Positions 1-6,776 of a stretch of 10,739 nucleotides of DNA are shown piece after piece (positions within the stretch are counted from its first letter, which is position 1; each line of letters starts with the position of its first letter). The DNA lies in contig JAFGFQ010000075.1 of the NCBI GenBank assembly GCA_016930995.1, positions 1-10,739 of the forward strand, read 5' to 3'. The translations under genes were made by a program, and so were the position numbers. Under the pieces are notes generated by a model. The model did not search any database, was not told the DNA's origin, and was given only the letters and a program-made list of their open reading frames with translations. Source of the stretch: Thermoplasmatota archaeon (GTDB lineage: Archaea > Thermoplasmatota > E2 > DHVEG-1).

Positions 1-2
1 AG

Positions 3-239
3 CATCAGCGCAGTGGGAGCATCTGTGGGACGACAAAGGAGTTACAGGACCTGGTACGGGAGCGACATGCGGATGAGGTGGTACAGGATGTTCCGGTGTT
101 GACGACGGTGAAGGATTGGATAGCGGCTGATTTTGAGACCTGGGAGAAAGTCCTGAACAAGAAGGGTGCTGAAAGTTATCGTGTGACCGTCTCAGGGGAC
201 GAAGGGAAGACTCGGTCTTTGAAACCGGGTAAGAAATAA
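3..239 (+). CDS. C-terminal end of an unrecognised protein (5' partial)
   Basis: An open frame enters from the left edge and ends at TAA 237-239, giving about 78 residues that finish in a basic tail (KPGKK). The visible part is charged and mostly helical-looking, with a segment reading TVKDWIAADFETWEKVL. I do not recognise the family. The codons are richer in GC (GGG, GTG, CCG, ACG) than those of most genes further right. The gene runs toward the decayed AbiE operon, which lies on the opposite strand, so the two converge. No clear terminator follows. It is called coding because the frame stays open to the edge with protein-like composition, but the missing N-terminal part prevents a functional call. 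Confidence 0.6.
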   Translation, partial: HQRSGSICGTTKELQDLVRERHADEVVQDVPVLTTVKDWIAADFETWEKVLNKKGAESYRVTVSGDEGKTRSLKPGKK

Positions 240-303
240 AGAGAAACAGTAGGATCAAAGGGATGGAATTTCTGCGTAGCTTGCAAGAAGCAGCTAAAAA
301 AAT

Positions 304-337
304 TATCATACAAAGATTATCAAAATTGATAATCTAC
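304..337 (-). repeat. Diverged copy of the AbiE operator region with a perfect palindrome
   Basis: Positions 315-334 form a perfect inverted repeat: GATTATCAA, two bases, then TTGATAATC. A further half-site, ATTATCA, lies at 302-308. The 34 bases 304-337 match 10533-10566 at 30 of 34 positions in the same orientation, and weaker similarity continues to about 354. At the right-hand copy this sequence sits just upstream of the AbiEi promoter. Here no gene follows in the corresponding minus-strand direction and the TATA box is not preserved. It is probably the remnant of a second AbiE promoter, a duplicated operator, or one end of an inserted segment. Confidence 0.65.
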
Positions 338-368
338 GACTATTAAATTTTTATCGTTTGGTGTGTTT

Positions 369-563
369 TTAAGACCGAACGGAAAGGGGAAAGAAAAAAG
401 AAAGACTGCTCTGTGGTATGACGACATCAAGATTAACAGAGAAACGAGTAAACCCATAGGATGATGCCGCATAGCCGCCGATCACGACGTACGATTCGTG
501 TTTTTCAAGGAGTTTGAGGATATCAAAACAGAGTTTTTCCCGTGTGGAAAAATCAAGGGTCAT
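369..563 (-). pseudogene. Truncated AbiEii-type nucleotidyltransferase toxin
   Basis: The 64-residue frame starts with a helix and then the nucleotidyltransferase signature: residues 25-31 read YVVIGGY, and the metal-binding strand reads FSVNLDVVI at 41-49. In active enzymes of this fold the strand carries two aspartates (D-x-D). Here the first is asparagine (N44) and only D46 remains. Family similarity stops near residue 50, where the coding strand enters a pyrimidine-rich tract (minus strand, 404 to 381) followed by TAA. Full toxins have roughly 200 or more residues, so most of the protein is missing. The ATG overlaps the upstream regulator's TGA by four bases, the usual arrangement of AbiEi/AbiEii pairs. 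It is almost certainly inactive. Whether the short peptide is still made is unknown. Confidence 0.75.
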
Positions 564-1186
564 GGTGCCACCGGCGCATCAGGTGAATGCACCCCGAGAT
601 GATAGTTCTTTTCTAAGAATTCTATGGCAGGTTGGTACACCAAGGGATTGTGGTGACAGAATTGTATTGTTTTTTCTAAGGGGATCACTGGATTTCCATC
701 CTTCATCTCAGACGTGATGGCATCAACCTGGTGGATGATATAGGTGATGCCGAATGCTGTTCTCTGTTCGCCTGCGATGATGAACTCAGCGTCATGGGAT
801 GTAAAAAAATCTTTCCAGTATGGCATGTCCTTTTTTTCGACCTGGATGTGAATCGGTTTGAACCCTTTGGTAAAATCGGTCCAGTAGGAGCCATTGGTCC
901 AGATAATCACCGCGGTGCTGTCGCAGTAGGCATATGGCTTCTTTGCAGAGAGTACGATGTTTTGTGTGGTGATGTTATCTGCCACGATGGTCCTGACGTA
1001 CTCGTCGGGTCGTATGACTTGGTAGGTGCCATGACGGATGCGCTTCATGTACCGTAAGCTGATTAAGTCGTGGATAGTCTTTGTTGGTTGGGGACTTGGG
1101 AACATCATGCGGAAGTCATCGATGGTGAATCGTGTTGTCCCAAAGGTTGCATATAACCATGCATACATCTTCGTATATCTGTTCAT
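560..1186 (-). CDS. AbiEi-like winged-helix regulator, probable antitoxin of a decayed pair
   Basis: This 208-residue protein begins with a probable winged helix-turn-helix (about 1-55, including FTIDDFRMMFPS and YMKRIRHGTYQVI). A mixed alpha/beta part follows, with a segment IPLEKTIQF that resembles the EPEKALIDAL region of the intact AbiEi further right. In type IV AbiE systems, as described for that family, AbiEi represses its own operon and counters the AbiEii nucleotidyltransferase without stable binding. Here the partner gene overlaps by ATGA but is truncated, so the regulator is an apparent orphan antitoxin. The start at 1186 is supported by a TATA-like box centred about 27 bases upstream and a palindrome around the start. 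The frame is intact, so it could still act as a repressor or protect against a related toxin. The family call is by context and motif, not strong similarity. Confidence 0.65.
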   Translation of the reverse strand: MNRYTKMYAWLYATFGTTRFTIDDFRMMFPSPQPTKTIHDLISLRYMKRIRHGTYQVIRPDEYVRTIVADNITTQNIVLSAKKPYAYCDSTAVIIWTNGSYWTDFTKGFKPIHIQVEKKDMPYWKDFFTSHDAEFIIAGEQRTAFGITYIIHQVDAITSEMKDGNPVIPLEKTIQFCHHNPLVYQPAIEFLEKNYHLGVHSPDAPVAP

Positions 1187-1219
1187 AATTACTATTATGG
1201 TAATTATTAGTTTATATTA
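1185..1219 (-). promoter_or_regulatory. Promoter and operator-like palindrome of the decayed AbiE operon
   Basis: On the minus strand an AATATAAAC box (about 1211-1219) lies some 27 bases before the ATG at 1186, which suggests a leaderless transcript. Between them ATAATTAC (1185-1192) and GTAATTAT (1200-1207) form an inverted repeat with 8-base arms and a 7-base spacer that reaches into the start codon. This is a plausible site for self-repression by the winged-helix product. It differs from the palindrome of the intact operon, so the two regulators would not be expected to share it. Confidence 0.45.
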
Positions 1220-1422
1220 TTTGTGGTGCCAATTGATTTCTGTGAAGAGTTATTCTCTCTGTTTCCAATCCGATATCAGACCCAACTGCCTTTTCTGTTA
1301 TTCCTTCAAATGATAAAGAATCCTTACCTTTTGTGTCCTTTGAGGATGTACTTGATGGTCATAAGGATACAATGTGATGCCGTTTTGGTCGTCTTTGTGT
1401 TTTTTAATGAAGAGTGAGTTGA
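1220..1422. other. Intergenic stretch with no supported gene
   Basis: Between the minus-strand regulator (start 1186) and the plus-strand operon (start 1527) lie 340 bases without a convincing gene. A minus-strand frame is open from 1549 to 1298 for 83 codons with reasonable composition, but it has no ATG and overlaps the start of the operon. The short plus-strand frames here are hydrophobic and have no ribosome-binding site. The right part holds the operon's promoter region, described separately. The rest may be degraded coding sequence. Confidence 0.4.
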
Positions 1423-1464
1423 ACGACCGGTCGTCTGTGTAATCAGACGATAATTCTTTATTAT
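1423..1464 (+). promoter_or_regulatory. Likely promoter of the five-gene operon with two overlapping palindromes
   Basis: A TATA-like TTTATTAT lies at 1457-1464, predicting a transcription start near 1487 and a leader of about 40 bases before ATG 1527. Just upstream are two inverted repeats sharing four bases: the perfect 12-base ACGACCGGTCGT (1423-1434), and TCGTCTG (1431-1437) paired with CAGACGA (1444-1450) across six bases. Their position directly before the TATA box fits an operator. As transcribed RNA they would form competing hairpins. The assignment rests on position and symmetry alone. Confidence 0.4.
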
Positions 1465-1526
1465 GAGATACGCATACAGAGACAGCGGATGAATCCAGAG
1501 AGGGAGCAGTTGGGTAGGTGGTTTGT

Positions 1527-2519
1527 ATGATCGATGAAGAGGATTTGCCTCAAGCGATTTTTTATTATACTTTTCAGAAGTATGACGGGCAGATAGGAGG
1601 ATTGTGTGAGAAATACGTCGAGGAGTTCCCGGAGAGGGATTGTGAGTTACCCGATGGAGACTGGCATAAAAATTTCCTCTGCTGGTTGATGTATGAAAAA
1701 GTGTTACCGCAGACCGGGAAGACGATTGCAGAGGAATTCGCAGAACAATCCTCTGAGTTGACCCCGGAGATGAAACATCATGCCCGCTCCATGCGACACG
1801 TGATCCGTTCTGATTTCCAGATCATCTCAGAAGAAGGCATGATGATGCAGTTCAAGGATCTGCATACCAAAAAAATCTATCCTGTGAAACGATACAAACA
1901 TGGTCCGAGATATCCGTTGAATACCGTGGTCACTGGGCGGATTTTCCCCTTCGGTGACCATTATCGTACAACCGGTTTCTTCTTTTATCGGGAAGACCCG
2001 GTCCTTACACTCTCAGAACTCCTCATGAATGAATATGACAACAATCAGATCGTGCGAATCGAGAACATTCAACTGCGTCTCGGTTCTTCCTTTCTGTCTG
2101 TTATGATGAACTATCCTGTTCACTGGATCGATTGGATGTGTGAGCATTATCAGATACAACAGAGGTTGAAGAAGGACAAAATCCATGCTATTCAACAGCG
2201 GTTGACATCAGACATCCAAAATATTTTTCAAGGTCTGCCGAAGAAATCCCAGGAGGTATTGCAGCTCTGCATGAAAAATGGAGGGGTCGTGAAATACCGG
2301 CTATTGAAGGACTACGACGATGATTTTACATTCTTCTGGGAGCACCAATCCGTCTCTTCATCCATCGGGGTGTTACGACAGAGGGGTTTGTTGTTCGTCG
2401 GAAAAATGTGGTTCGAACAAAGAAAATACAAAGTCGCGTTCGTCCCTCTTGAGTTTCGTGATGCCTTGGAAGATTTGTTTGCGTCTGAGCAGCGACCATT
2501 ACAAAAAAAACTTCCTTGA
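1527..2519 (+). CDS. Uncharacterised protein with central beta-rich domain and C-terminal winged helix
   Basis: This 330-residue protein opens the operon. ATG 1527 is preferred over GTG 1518 because GGTAGGTGG lies just before it. The N-terminal 90 residues are acidic and helical. The middle (about 95-160) has a strand-rich pattern, with FKDLHTKKIYPVKRY followed by VVTGRIFPFGD and TTGFFFY. This recalls a small beta-barrel seen in bacterial and archaeal SEC-C-associated proteins, although no SEC-C cysteine motif is present here. The last 100 residues contain a likely winged helix (LPKKSQEVLQLCMKNGGVV through VGKMWFEQRKYKVAFVPL), suggesting nucleic-acid binding. It ends 17 bases before the next gene. 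A role as regulator or nucleic-acid-binding part of the operon is an inference; I do not know a named family. Confidence 0.8.
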   Translation: MIDEEDLPQAIFYYTFQKYDGQIGGLCEKYVEEFPERDCELPDGDWHKNFLCWLMYEKVLPQTGKTIAEEFAEQSSELTPEMKHHARSMRHVIRSDFQIISEEGMMMQFKDLHTKKIYPVKRYKHGPRYPLNTVVTGRIFPFGDHYRTTGFFFYREDPVLTLSELLMNEYDNNQIVRIENIQLRLGSSFLSVMMNYPVHWIDWMCEHYQIQQRLKKDKIHAIQQRLTSDIQNIFQGLPKKSQEVLQLCMKNGGVVKYRLLKDYDDDFTFFWEHQSVSSSIGVLRQRGLLFVGKMWFEQRKYKVAFVPLEFRDALEDLFASEQRPLQKKLP

Positions 2520-2536
2520 CGCGTGGAAAGGATACT

Positions 2537-2908
2537 ATGGAGATGGATTGCTTTGACAAAGAACTGGAACAACGAGTTTTAAAGATATTGCACAGTACTC
2601 ATCAGAAGAATCTTAGGGTGTGTAATGAATCGCTTAGAACCTATTTGGACGTTCTTGAAAAACACTTGACATTTCCGATGAAGGGAACTTACGAACAGGA
2701 GATAGGACCGTTAGAGACGACTCGATGTCCCATCACGATACTGAAGTTGCATGATACTGTTGACGAATTCTATGGCATACTGATAAAAGGCATCGTAGCA
2801 GGTAAAAACGACATAATCCCCCTTGCGGAATTTAACTGTAACACCACGAATCAACGAAACTTTCGATTAATAGAGGAGTATAAGACATGGTTTTGGAACT
2901 ATCGATAA
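2537..2908 (+). CDS. CcbP-like calcium-binding-domain protein (PF11535 type)
   Basis: The 123-residue protein resembles the family named after the Anabaena calcium-binding protein CcbP. After a helical first 40 residues come LTFPMKGTYEQEIGPLE (44-60), the strand-turn VDEFYGILIKGIVAGK, an IPLAEFNC strand, and the closing EEYKTWFWNYR. In the family these are the FPF-x(n)-GPL, YGIL, PLxDLE and YxxWFxNR elements. The acidic surface in typical members is weaker here, so calcium binding is not certain. ATG 2537 is chosen over TTG 2516 because GAAAGGA lies five bases upstream and the TTG would overlap the previous gene. It is 17 bases after that gene and 19 before the next. Its role in this operon is unknown. 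Confidence 0.6.
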   Translation: MEMDCFDKELEQRVLKILHSTHQKNLRVCNESLRTYLDVLEKHLTFPMKGTYEQEIGPLETTRCPITILKLHDTVDEFYGILIKGIVAGKNDIIPLAEFNCNTTNQRNFRLIEEYKTWFWNYR

Positions 2909-2927
2909 GGTGGGATGAGGCAGATAC

Positions 2928-3563
2928 ATGGAAGTGAAAATGGAGAAGAATACGCTTTTGAGAGATGCTGCAGTGCAGTTTGCTGAAAAAACTCAGAAAC
3001 TCTCAACTCCGCTCGAACTTGCTATCGTCGGCTCTGTCGCAGGTAATGACCCGTATCCGAACGATCTTGATATCGCGCTTATTCTTCGCACCCTTGATGA
3101 GATCTCAATGATAGCTACCTATGCTCGACAGATGAGCAAGTGGCATCATGCGTGGGAGGTTTTCCTCTTCGATGAAGATACAAAATTCCTAGGACGGATA
3201 TGCCACCGGAAAGCATGCCCGGGTCAGTCCATCGATTGTGCGGTTCCAGGGTGTGGAAGGCCACCGCACGTAAGGATACCCTCCGGATTCGACTATAAAG
3301 AGGAGATTTTTTTTCAATCGCCTTTTGAAGTGCTCTGGACGACATATACCACCAGTCGTTTCTTAGCACGAAAAAAAGAACGAGGGATCGTTGAATCAAG
3401 AAAATATCTAATACTGCAAGACATTACTCTCGAATGCATGCTCTGTGGTGCACCGTTCGTGTTCACTGGTGGTGAGCAGAAATGGTACCAAAAACGAGGA
3501 TTGAATCAACCGAAGCGTTGTGAGAAATGTAGGGAGGAGAACAAGGGATATGAGACTGACTGA
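2928..3563 (+). CDS. MNT-type nucleotidyltransferase with an internal four-cysteine cluster and a C-terminal zinc ribbon
   Basis: The first 90 residues show a minimal nucleotidyltransferase fold: VGSVAGNDPYPNDLDIALIL (34-53) supplies the glycine-serine turn and the D46-x-D48 metal pair, and an aspartate in EVFLFDED (about 82) can be the third catalytic acid. A four-cysteine cluster follows (C92, C97, C104, C109; ICHRKACPG ... VPGCGRPPHVR). The C-terminus is a zinc ribbon of the zf-trcl type (PF13451): C170-x2-C173, the FVFTGGEQKWY signature, and C198-x2-C201. The catalytic motifs are intact, so transfer of a nucleotide to protein or RNA is plausible, with the two zinc sites as target-binding parts. 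ATG 2928 has GGGATGAGG upstream. It overlaps the following gene by 14 bases. No MNT/HEPN-type partner is seen next to it. Confidence 0.8.
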   Translation: MEVKMEKNTLLRDAAVQFAEKTQKLSTPLELAIVGSVAGNDPYPNDLDIALILRTLDEISMIATYARQMSKWHHAWEVFLFDEDTKFLGRICHRKACPGQSIDCAVPGCGRPPHVRIPSGFDYKEEIFFQSPFEVLWTTYTTSRFLARKKERGIVESRKYLILQDITLECMLCGAPFVFTGGEQKWYQKRGLNQPKRCEKCREENKGYETD

Positions 3564-4983
3564 CGAATATCCTTCTCAAATTATCGAACGAGGAGAACGA
3601 TACACGCACAATGTAAACTACTGCATCAAACTTGGTGATTTCCTCTATGCAGAGGTTGAGGGGACCACCACCTACAGAACCAAGGTGCAGCTATCCACCC
3701 TGCAAGGAGACTGTACATGCCCGTATCAACAAAATTGTAAACATGCGGTCGCAGCCATCTTAACATACAGGCAGGGGCAAAGCATCGACGCGGATCCGTT
3801 CATCAATCATCTCAACACCTTAGACAAACAACAACTCATTAATCTTATTCTCACGACAGTGCAGAATAATCCGGATCTCATCCTTGAGTATCAGTTGAAG
3901 ACATCAACCAACTGTGACGTCTTTGTCGAAGAACTCCTTGAGGATTGCTCCTATAAAAACATGAAAAAAGCAATGATTCTTGCACCACAGTTCACCTTTG
4001 ATCATATCATGGATATCCTTGACTTTCTCAAAAACCATGACGAAGACATACTTGTCGATTACTATGAATCTTATTATGATGACGAAATCGATCCACTCTA
4101 CGACTTTAAAGATGCTCTTATGCAAGAACTGCTGAATAAAACAACCTCGGAACAGCAGATGAAACAAATACTCACAATGGATTATGCACATGACGGCATC
4201 ATTGAAAACGCAGAAAAATTCATCCAGTATGTCCCACTCATAAAACCCATATTTTCAAAAGAACAATATCTTGAATTCCTCCTCAATCAACAGAATCCCA
4301 ATCTTGAGGAAGTCGAAGAAACCCTCACTGAAGAGAATAAGCATCTGCTGTACTCTCTTCCAACCCACAACCTAGGCCTTGCAAAAAAAATAGCACAGTA
4401 CCTCTCAGATGAACTACTTTTCCTCACCGTTGCCATCTACAAAGAAGACTACAAGGACATCATCCGTCGCAAAGAATCGCTCCCCTTGCTTCTCGCACAT
4501 AAAGATTTTTTCATAGAAAGAAAACTACCCTCCCTCGTCGATCTTTTCAGAAAGCATACCTTCTCTGATGAATCCATCGCTCGACTCTTGCTGAGCATAG
4601 AAGACCTTGAACCATATGATGAAAAACAACTGACGTATCTTGTCAATCAAATCACCGATACTGACTTTCTGCAGCAGCGTATTGACCCACAACAACGCTT
4701 CTCAAAAAACAAACCTCTCTTCGAACACCTTTTTCAACTCAATGACGAATTAGGCGCATTTCTTCTAGAAAACCTTGATCTTATCACAAGAGATACGCCT
4801 AGGACGGAACTGACCGAGATTCTGTCGTTTATTAAAAAACAATTCGGCAACGACTACGTACGAAACCTCATCACACGTCATGAATCGATATTTAAGACAT
4901 CCTCGTCGCTTAAATCTCAGCTAAAGAAGTTAGGAATCATGATCAGCTACCGCAAAGGCATGTTCTCTGTTGAAGTCCACTAG
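3550..4983 (+). CDS. SWIM zinc-finger protein
   Basis: This 477-residue protein carries an N-terminal SWIM zinc finger with the pattern C-x-C-x5-C-x-H: C55, C57, C63 and H65 in GDCTCPYQQNCKHAVAAIL. The preceding strands (YAEVEGTTTYRTKVQLS) fit the usual SWIM layout. The rest, from about residue 85 on, is long, acidic and almost entirely helical, possibly a repeat-type solenoid or scaffold, with no catalytic motif I can see. SWIM domains bind DNA or proteins in other systems. ATG 3550 is chosen because GGAGGAG lies about ten bases before it; GTG 3520 would lengthen the overlap with the nucleotidyltransferase gene. The coding strand is poor in G and rich in A and C, unlike the T/G-rich rhomboid gene downstream. 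The overlap suggests translational coupling to the nucleotidyltransferase. Confidence 0.85.
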   Translation: MRLTDEYPSQIIERGERYTHNVNYCIKLGDFLYAEVEGTTTYRTKVQLSTLQGDCTCPYQQNCKHAVAAILTYRQGQSIDADPFINHLNTLDKQQLINLILTTVQNNPDLILEYQLKTSTNCDVFVEELLEDCSYKNMKKAMILAPQFTFDHIMDILDFLKNHDEDILVDYYESYYDDEIDPLYDFKDALMQELLNKTTSEQQMKQILTMDYAHDGIIENAEKFIQYVPLIKPIFSKEQYLEFLLNQQNPNLEEVEETLTEENKHLLYSLPTHNLGLAKKIAQYLSDELLFLTVAIYKEDYKDIIRRKESLPLLLAHKDFFIERKLPSLVDLFRKHTFSDESIARLLLSIEDLEPYDEKQLTYLVNQITDTDFLQQRIDPQQRFSKNKPLFEHLFQLNDELGAFLLENLDLITRDTPRTELTEILSFIKKQFGNDYVRNLITRHESIFKTSSSLKSQLKKLGIMISYRKGMFSVEVH

Positions 4984-5014
4984 AGCAGGTAAATAAAAAA
5001 AGGGATGATACGAT

Positions 5015-5779
5015 ATGGAAGAAAAGAAGATGAAACAAGGAAAAAACAGGCTGTTGTCCGTATCCATTGATTTTTGCGATCTCATCGCTGCCTTTGAACA
5101 ATCAACGGGTTCAATGCATTTTTTCATCGACATCAATGAGAGTACCCTTATCAGGATCGATGAATCAAAGGATACAAACGCACAGACGAAGCTACGTCAA
5201 ATGGAAAAAAACACTCACTACCTCAAGGTTCCCTCGTGGGAGAGCAAGGATGATGAACTCTTCAGGGAAACCTTCATGTATGAATCGGACGACTCTGCTT
5301 TAGAAGATATTCTCTACGAAACACTCGACAGAGAACACGGTTTTCAGCAGTTCCTTCATCTCCTTGAATCACACCCGCATTTGAAAAAACAATGGTTGGA
5401 CTATCGAGCTGACGCCATGCGAAACAGATTAATCAACTGGCTGTGTGATAACAACATCGAACTACCAAACCAGCACCTGATCCCAGAGATAGAAATCCAG
5501 GAACTCACCACAGAGGAAATTGACCAGTTAGCCGATGAAATCAAGGATTTCAAACCATGTGCCTGCCTTCATTGCCACAACAAGACTGGGATGAACGCCC
5601 GTATTTTTTCCATCAACGTCTCACCGGAGAACCGGCTCATCGAACAGGAGACAAATCGGATCATGAAGGAACAATTCGGGATCTCACATCACGGCGGGTG
5701 GAGCGGGGGAGACCAGGACTTCCTGACTGCTTCACGATGCCCCAGATGTGGGTGTGAGGAGGTCTTCTGGGATTATTGA
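5015..5779 (+). CDS. UPF0158 family protein with C-terminal zinc ribbon
   Basis: Residues 15-150 match the pattern of UPF0158 (PF03682): an N-terminal strand region with a DLIAAFE helix, the EHGFQQFLHLLESHP segment, then WLDYRADAMRNRLINWLCDNNI, the family's W-x-x-[FY]-R-x-x-A-[ML] helix. The function of this family is unknown. A linker rich in glutamate leads to a C-terminal zinc ribbon, C184-x2-C187 paired with C242-x2-C245, with additional cysteines at 182 and 247. The ribbon addition makes it longer than typical single-domain members. ATG 5015 follows an AAAGGGATGAT sequence, and ATG 5030 is an alternative. It starts 31 bases after the SWIM gene and probably ends the operon. Confidence 0.75.
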   Translation: MEEKKMKQGKNRLLSVSIDFCDLIAAFEQSTGSMHFFIDINESTLIRIDESKDTNAQTKLRQMEKNTHYLKVPSWESKDDELFRETFMYESDDSALEDILYETLDREHGFQQFLHLLESHPHLKKQWLDYRADAMRNRLINWLCDNNIELPNQHLIPEIEIQELTTEEIDQLADEIKDFKPCACLHCHNKTGMNARIFSINVSPENRLIEQETNRIMKEQFGISHHGGWSGGDQDFLTASRCPRCGCEEVFWDY

Positions 5780-5781
5780 GT

Positions 5782-5889
5782 ATGGTGCAAACCAAACTCT
5801 CCTCATTTCTTCCCCAGGATGCTGGTGCTCCCTCTGCAAATGAAAGCTACATCGACCGGTCTCTGTGTGAAAAGCACAGTATTTCGTAA
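5782..5889 (+). CDS. Possible 35-residue peptide
   Basis: An ATG two bases after the UPF0158 stop opens a 35-codon frame ending at TAA 5887-5889. The peptide starts MVQTKLSSFLPQDAG and is polar afterwards. The N-terminal QTKLSSFL fits the Q-x-x-L-x-x-F-L spacing of a PCNA-interacting (PIP-like) motif known from archaeal and eukaryotic replication proteins, but such a short match can arise by chance. There is no separate ribosome-binding site, so translation would depend on coupling to the upstream gene. It could equally be the start of a lost gene. Confidence 0.25.
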   Translation: MVQTKLSSFLPQDAGAPSANESYIDRSLCEKHSIS

Positions 5890-5968
5890 GCACTGAGATT
5901 CTTCCCTGTTACATATGGACCCATTGGTTGGTGATTCCCAGCAGGATTCGCTTATTTTTGAATAGAAA

Positions 5969-6030
5969 TTCTTTAATACAGAGGATGCAATCGGTATCTG
6001 AAAAAAAAATGGAGAAAAGACAACTGGAGG
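5969..6030 (+). promoter_or_regulatory. Possible promoter and ribosome-binding site before the helical/PIN gene pair
   Basis: A TATA-like TTTAATA lies at about 5972-5978, which would start RNA near 6002. GGAGG at 6026-6030 then lies 11 bases before ATG 6042. An upstream TTATTTTTG (5952-5960) is a weaker alternative that would place ATG 5985 at a leaderless position. The choice decides whether the first gene has 244 or 263 residues. Confidence 0.35.
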
Positions 6031-6041
6031 AAAAAGAAACA

Positions 6042-6776
6042 ATGATACAGAAGGAATCATTCGATGAGTACTCTTCAGGCTTGGGGGTCTTGAATGATTT
6101 TTCCAGAGAGATATTTACCGATACCCTGCGGATTTACAAACCCATCATTTCCGGACGGCAAATCGTGAAAAGAACTCCTGCGACGTTGTCAGTAAAAACT
6201 ATTGATAAAATCATCAATCTGACCCATGAGCAACAAGACCATTTACTTGATATATTTTCAGATTTTGTTGCCATGCCCTTTGAGGAAGATTGGAGTAAAT
6301 TTACCAAAAAGCTCAACCAGAAAATAAAATCTGACATTGAATTGAAAAAAAGTTTTGATACACTTGATAAATATTTCAAGAAACTTGATATGCACCAGCA
6401 ATCACTGGTCCTCCGTTTATCAATCAACAAATTACGGGGAGAGATTCAAAGCATCAGAAACGAAATCAACGACAGGATGTTATTGAAAAATGCCCATCGC
6501 GCTGAATTATTGACAATCGATCAAATCCTGTATTTTATGGAAAACGTTCTCTCCCGTATCCCCCTGAGTAAATTCATCAAGAAAAACGAAAGGGTGAAAA
6601 TCGAAAGGGAACTTGGTTTTAGTCTGTATCTTTTGTTACGGCTTGAAGCCTATAGAAGAAACAAGATAGGGCTTGATGCTTTGAAAGAGGATCTTGCCAC
6701 CTCAAATTTCTCGCCTATGACGACGTATCTTAAACCATCGGAATATCATTTGATTAAGGAAGTGTTCGGGGCATAA
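6042..6776 (+). CDS. Unrecognised helical protein coupled to a PIN nuclease
   Basis: The protein has 244 residues from ATG 6042; ATG 5985 or 6009 would add a lysine- and glutamate-rich tail. It is soluble and almost all helical, rich in lysine, leucine and isoleucine. Stretches such as FTKKLNQKIKSDIELKKSFDTLDKYFKKL and IQSIRNEINDR suggest bundles or coiled coil. I see no helix-turn-helix, zinc site or catalytic motif and do not recognise a family. Its stop overlaps the ATG of the PIN gene by one base (TAATG), indicating tight translational coupling. That layout, with the partner first and the nuclease second, is typical of PIN toxin-antitoxin pairs, but ordinary PIN antitoxins are under 100 residues. 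This one would be unusually large and might instead be a structural or targeting subunit. Confidence 0.7.
   Translation: MIQKESFDEYSSGLGVLNDFSREIFTDTLRIYKPIISGRQIVKRTPATLSVKTIDKIINLTHEQQDHLLDIFSDFVAMPFEEDWSKFTKKLNQKIKSDIELKKSFDTLDKYFKKLDMHQQSLVLRLSINKLRGEIQSIRNEINDRMLLKNAHRAELLTIDQILYFMENVLSRIPLSKFIKKNERVKIERELGFSLYLLLRLEAYRRNKIGLDALKEDLATSNFSPMTTYLKPSEYHLIKEVFGA

Noticed and set aside
381..404. Pyrimidine-rich minus-strand tract at the end of the truncated toxin, considered as a terminator
   Set aside because: It is T-rich and lies just before the stop, but it is mixed with C and has no hairpin; it could as well be the break point of the gene.
1038..1417. Hydrophobic short plus-strand frames
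   Set aside because: They overlap the antisense of the regulator or the AT-rich intergenic region, have no ribosome-binding site, and resemble no family.
1298..1549. Minus-strand open frame of 83 codons between the decayed AbiE operon and the five-gene operon
   Set aside because: It has no ATG, its only late TTG leaves about 25 codons, and it overlaps the start of the plus-strand operon; at most degraded coding sequence.
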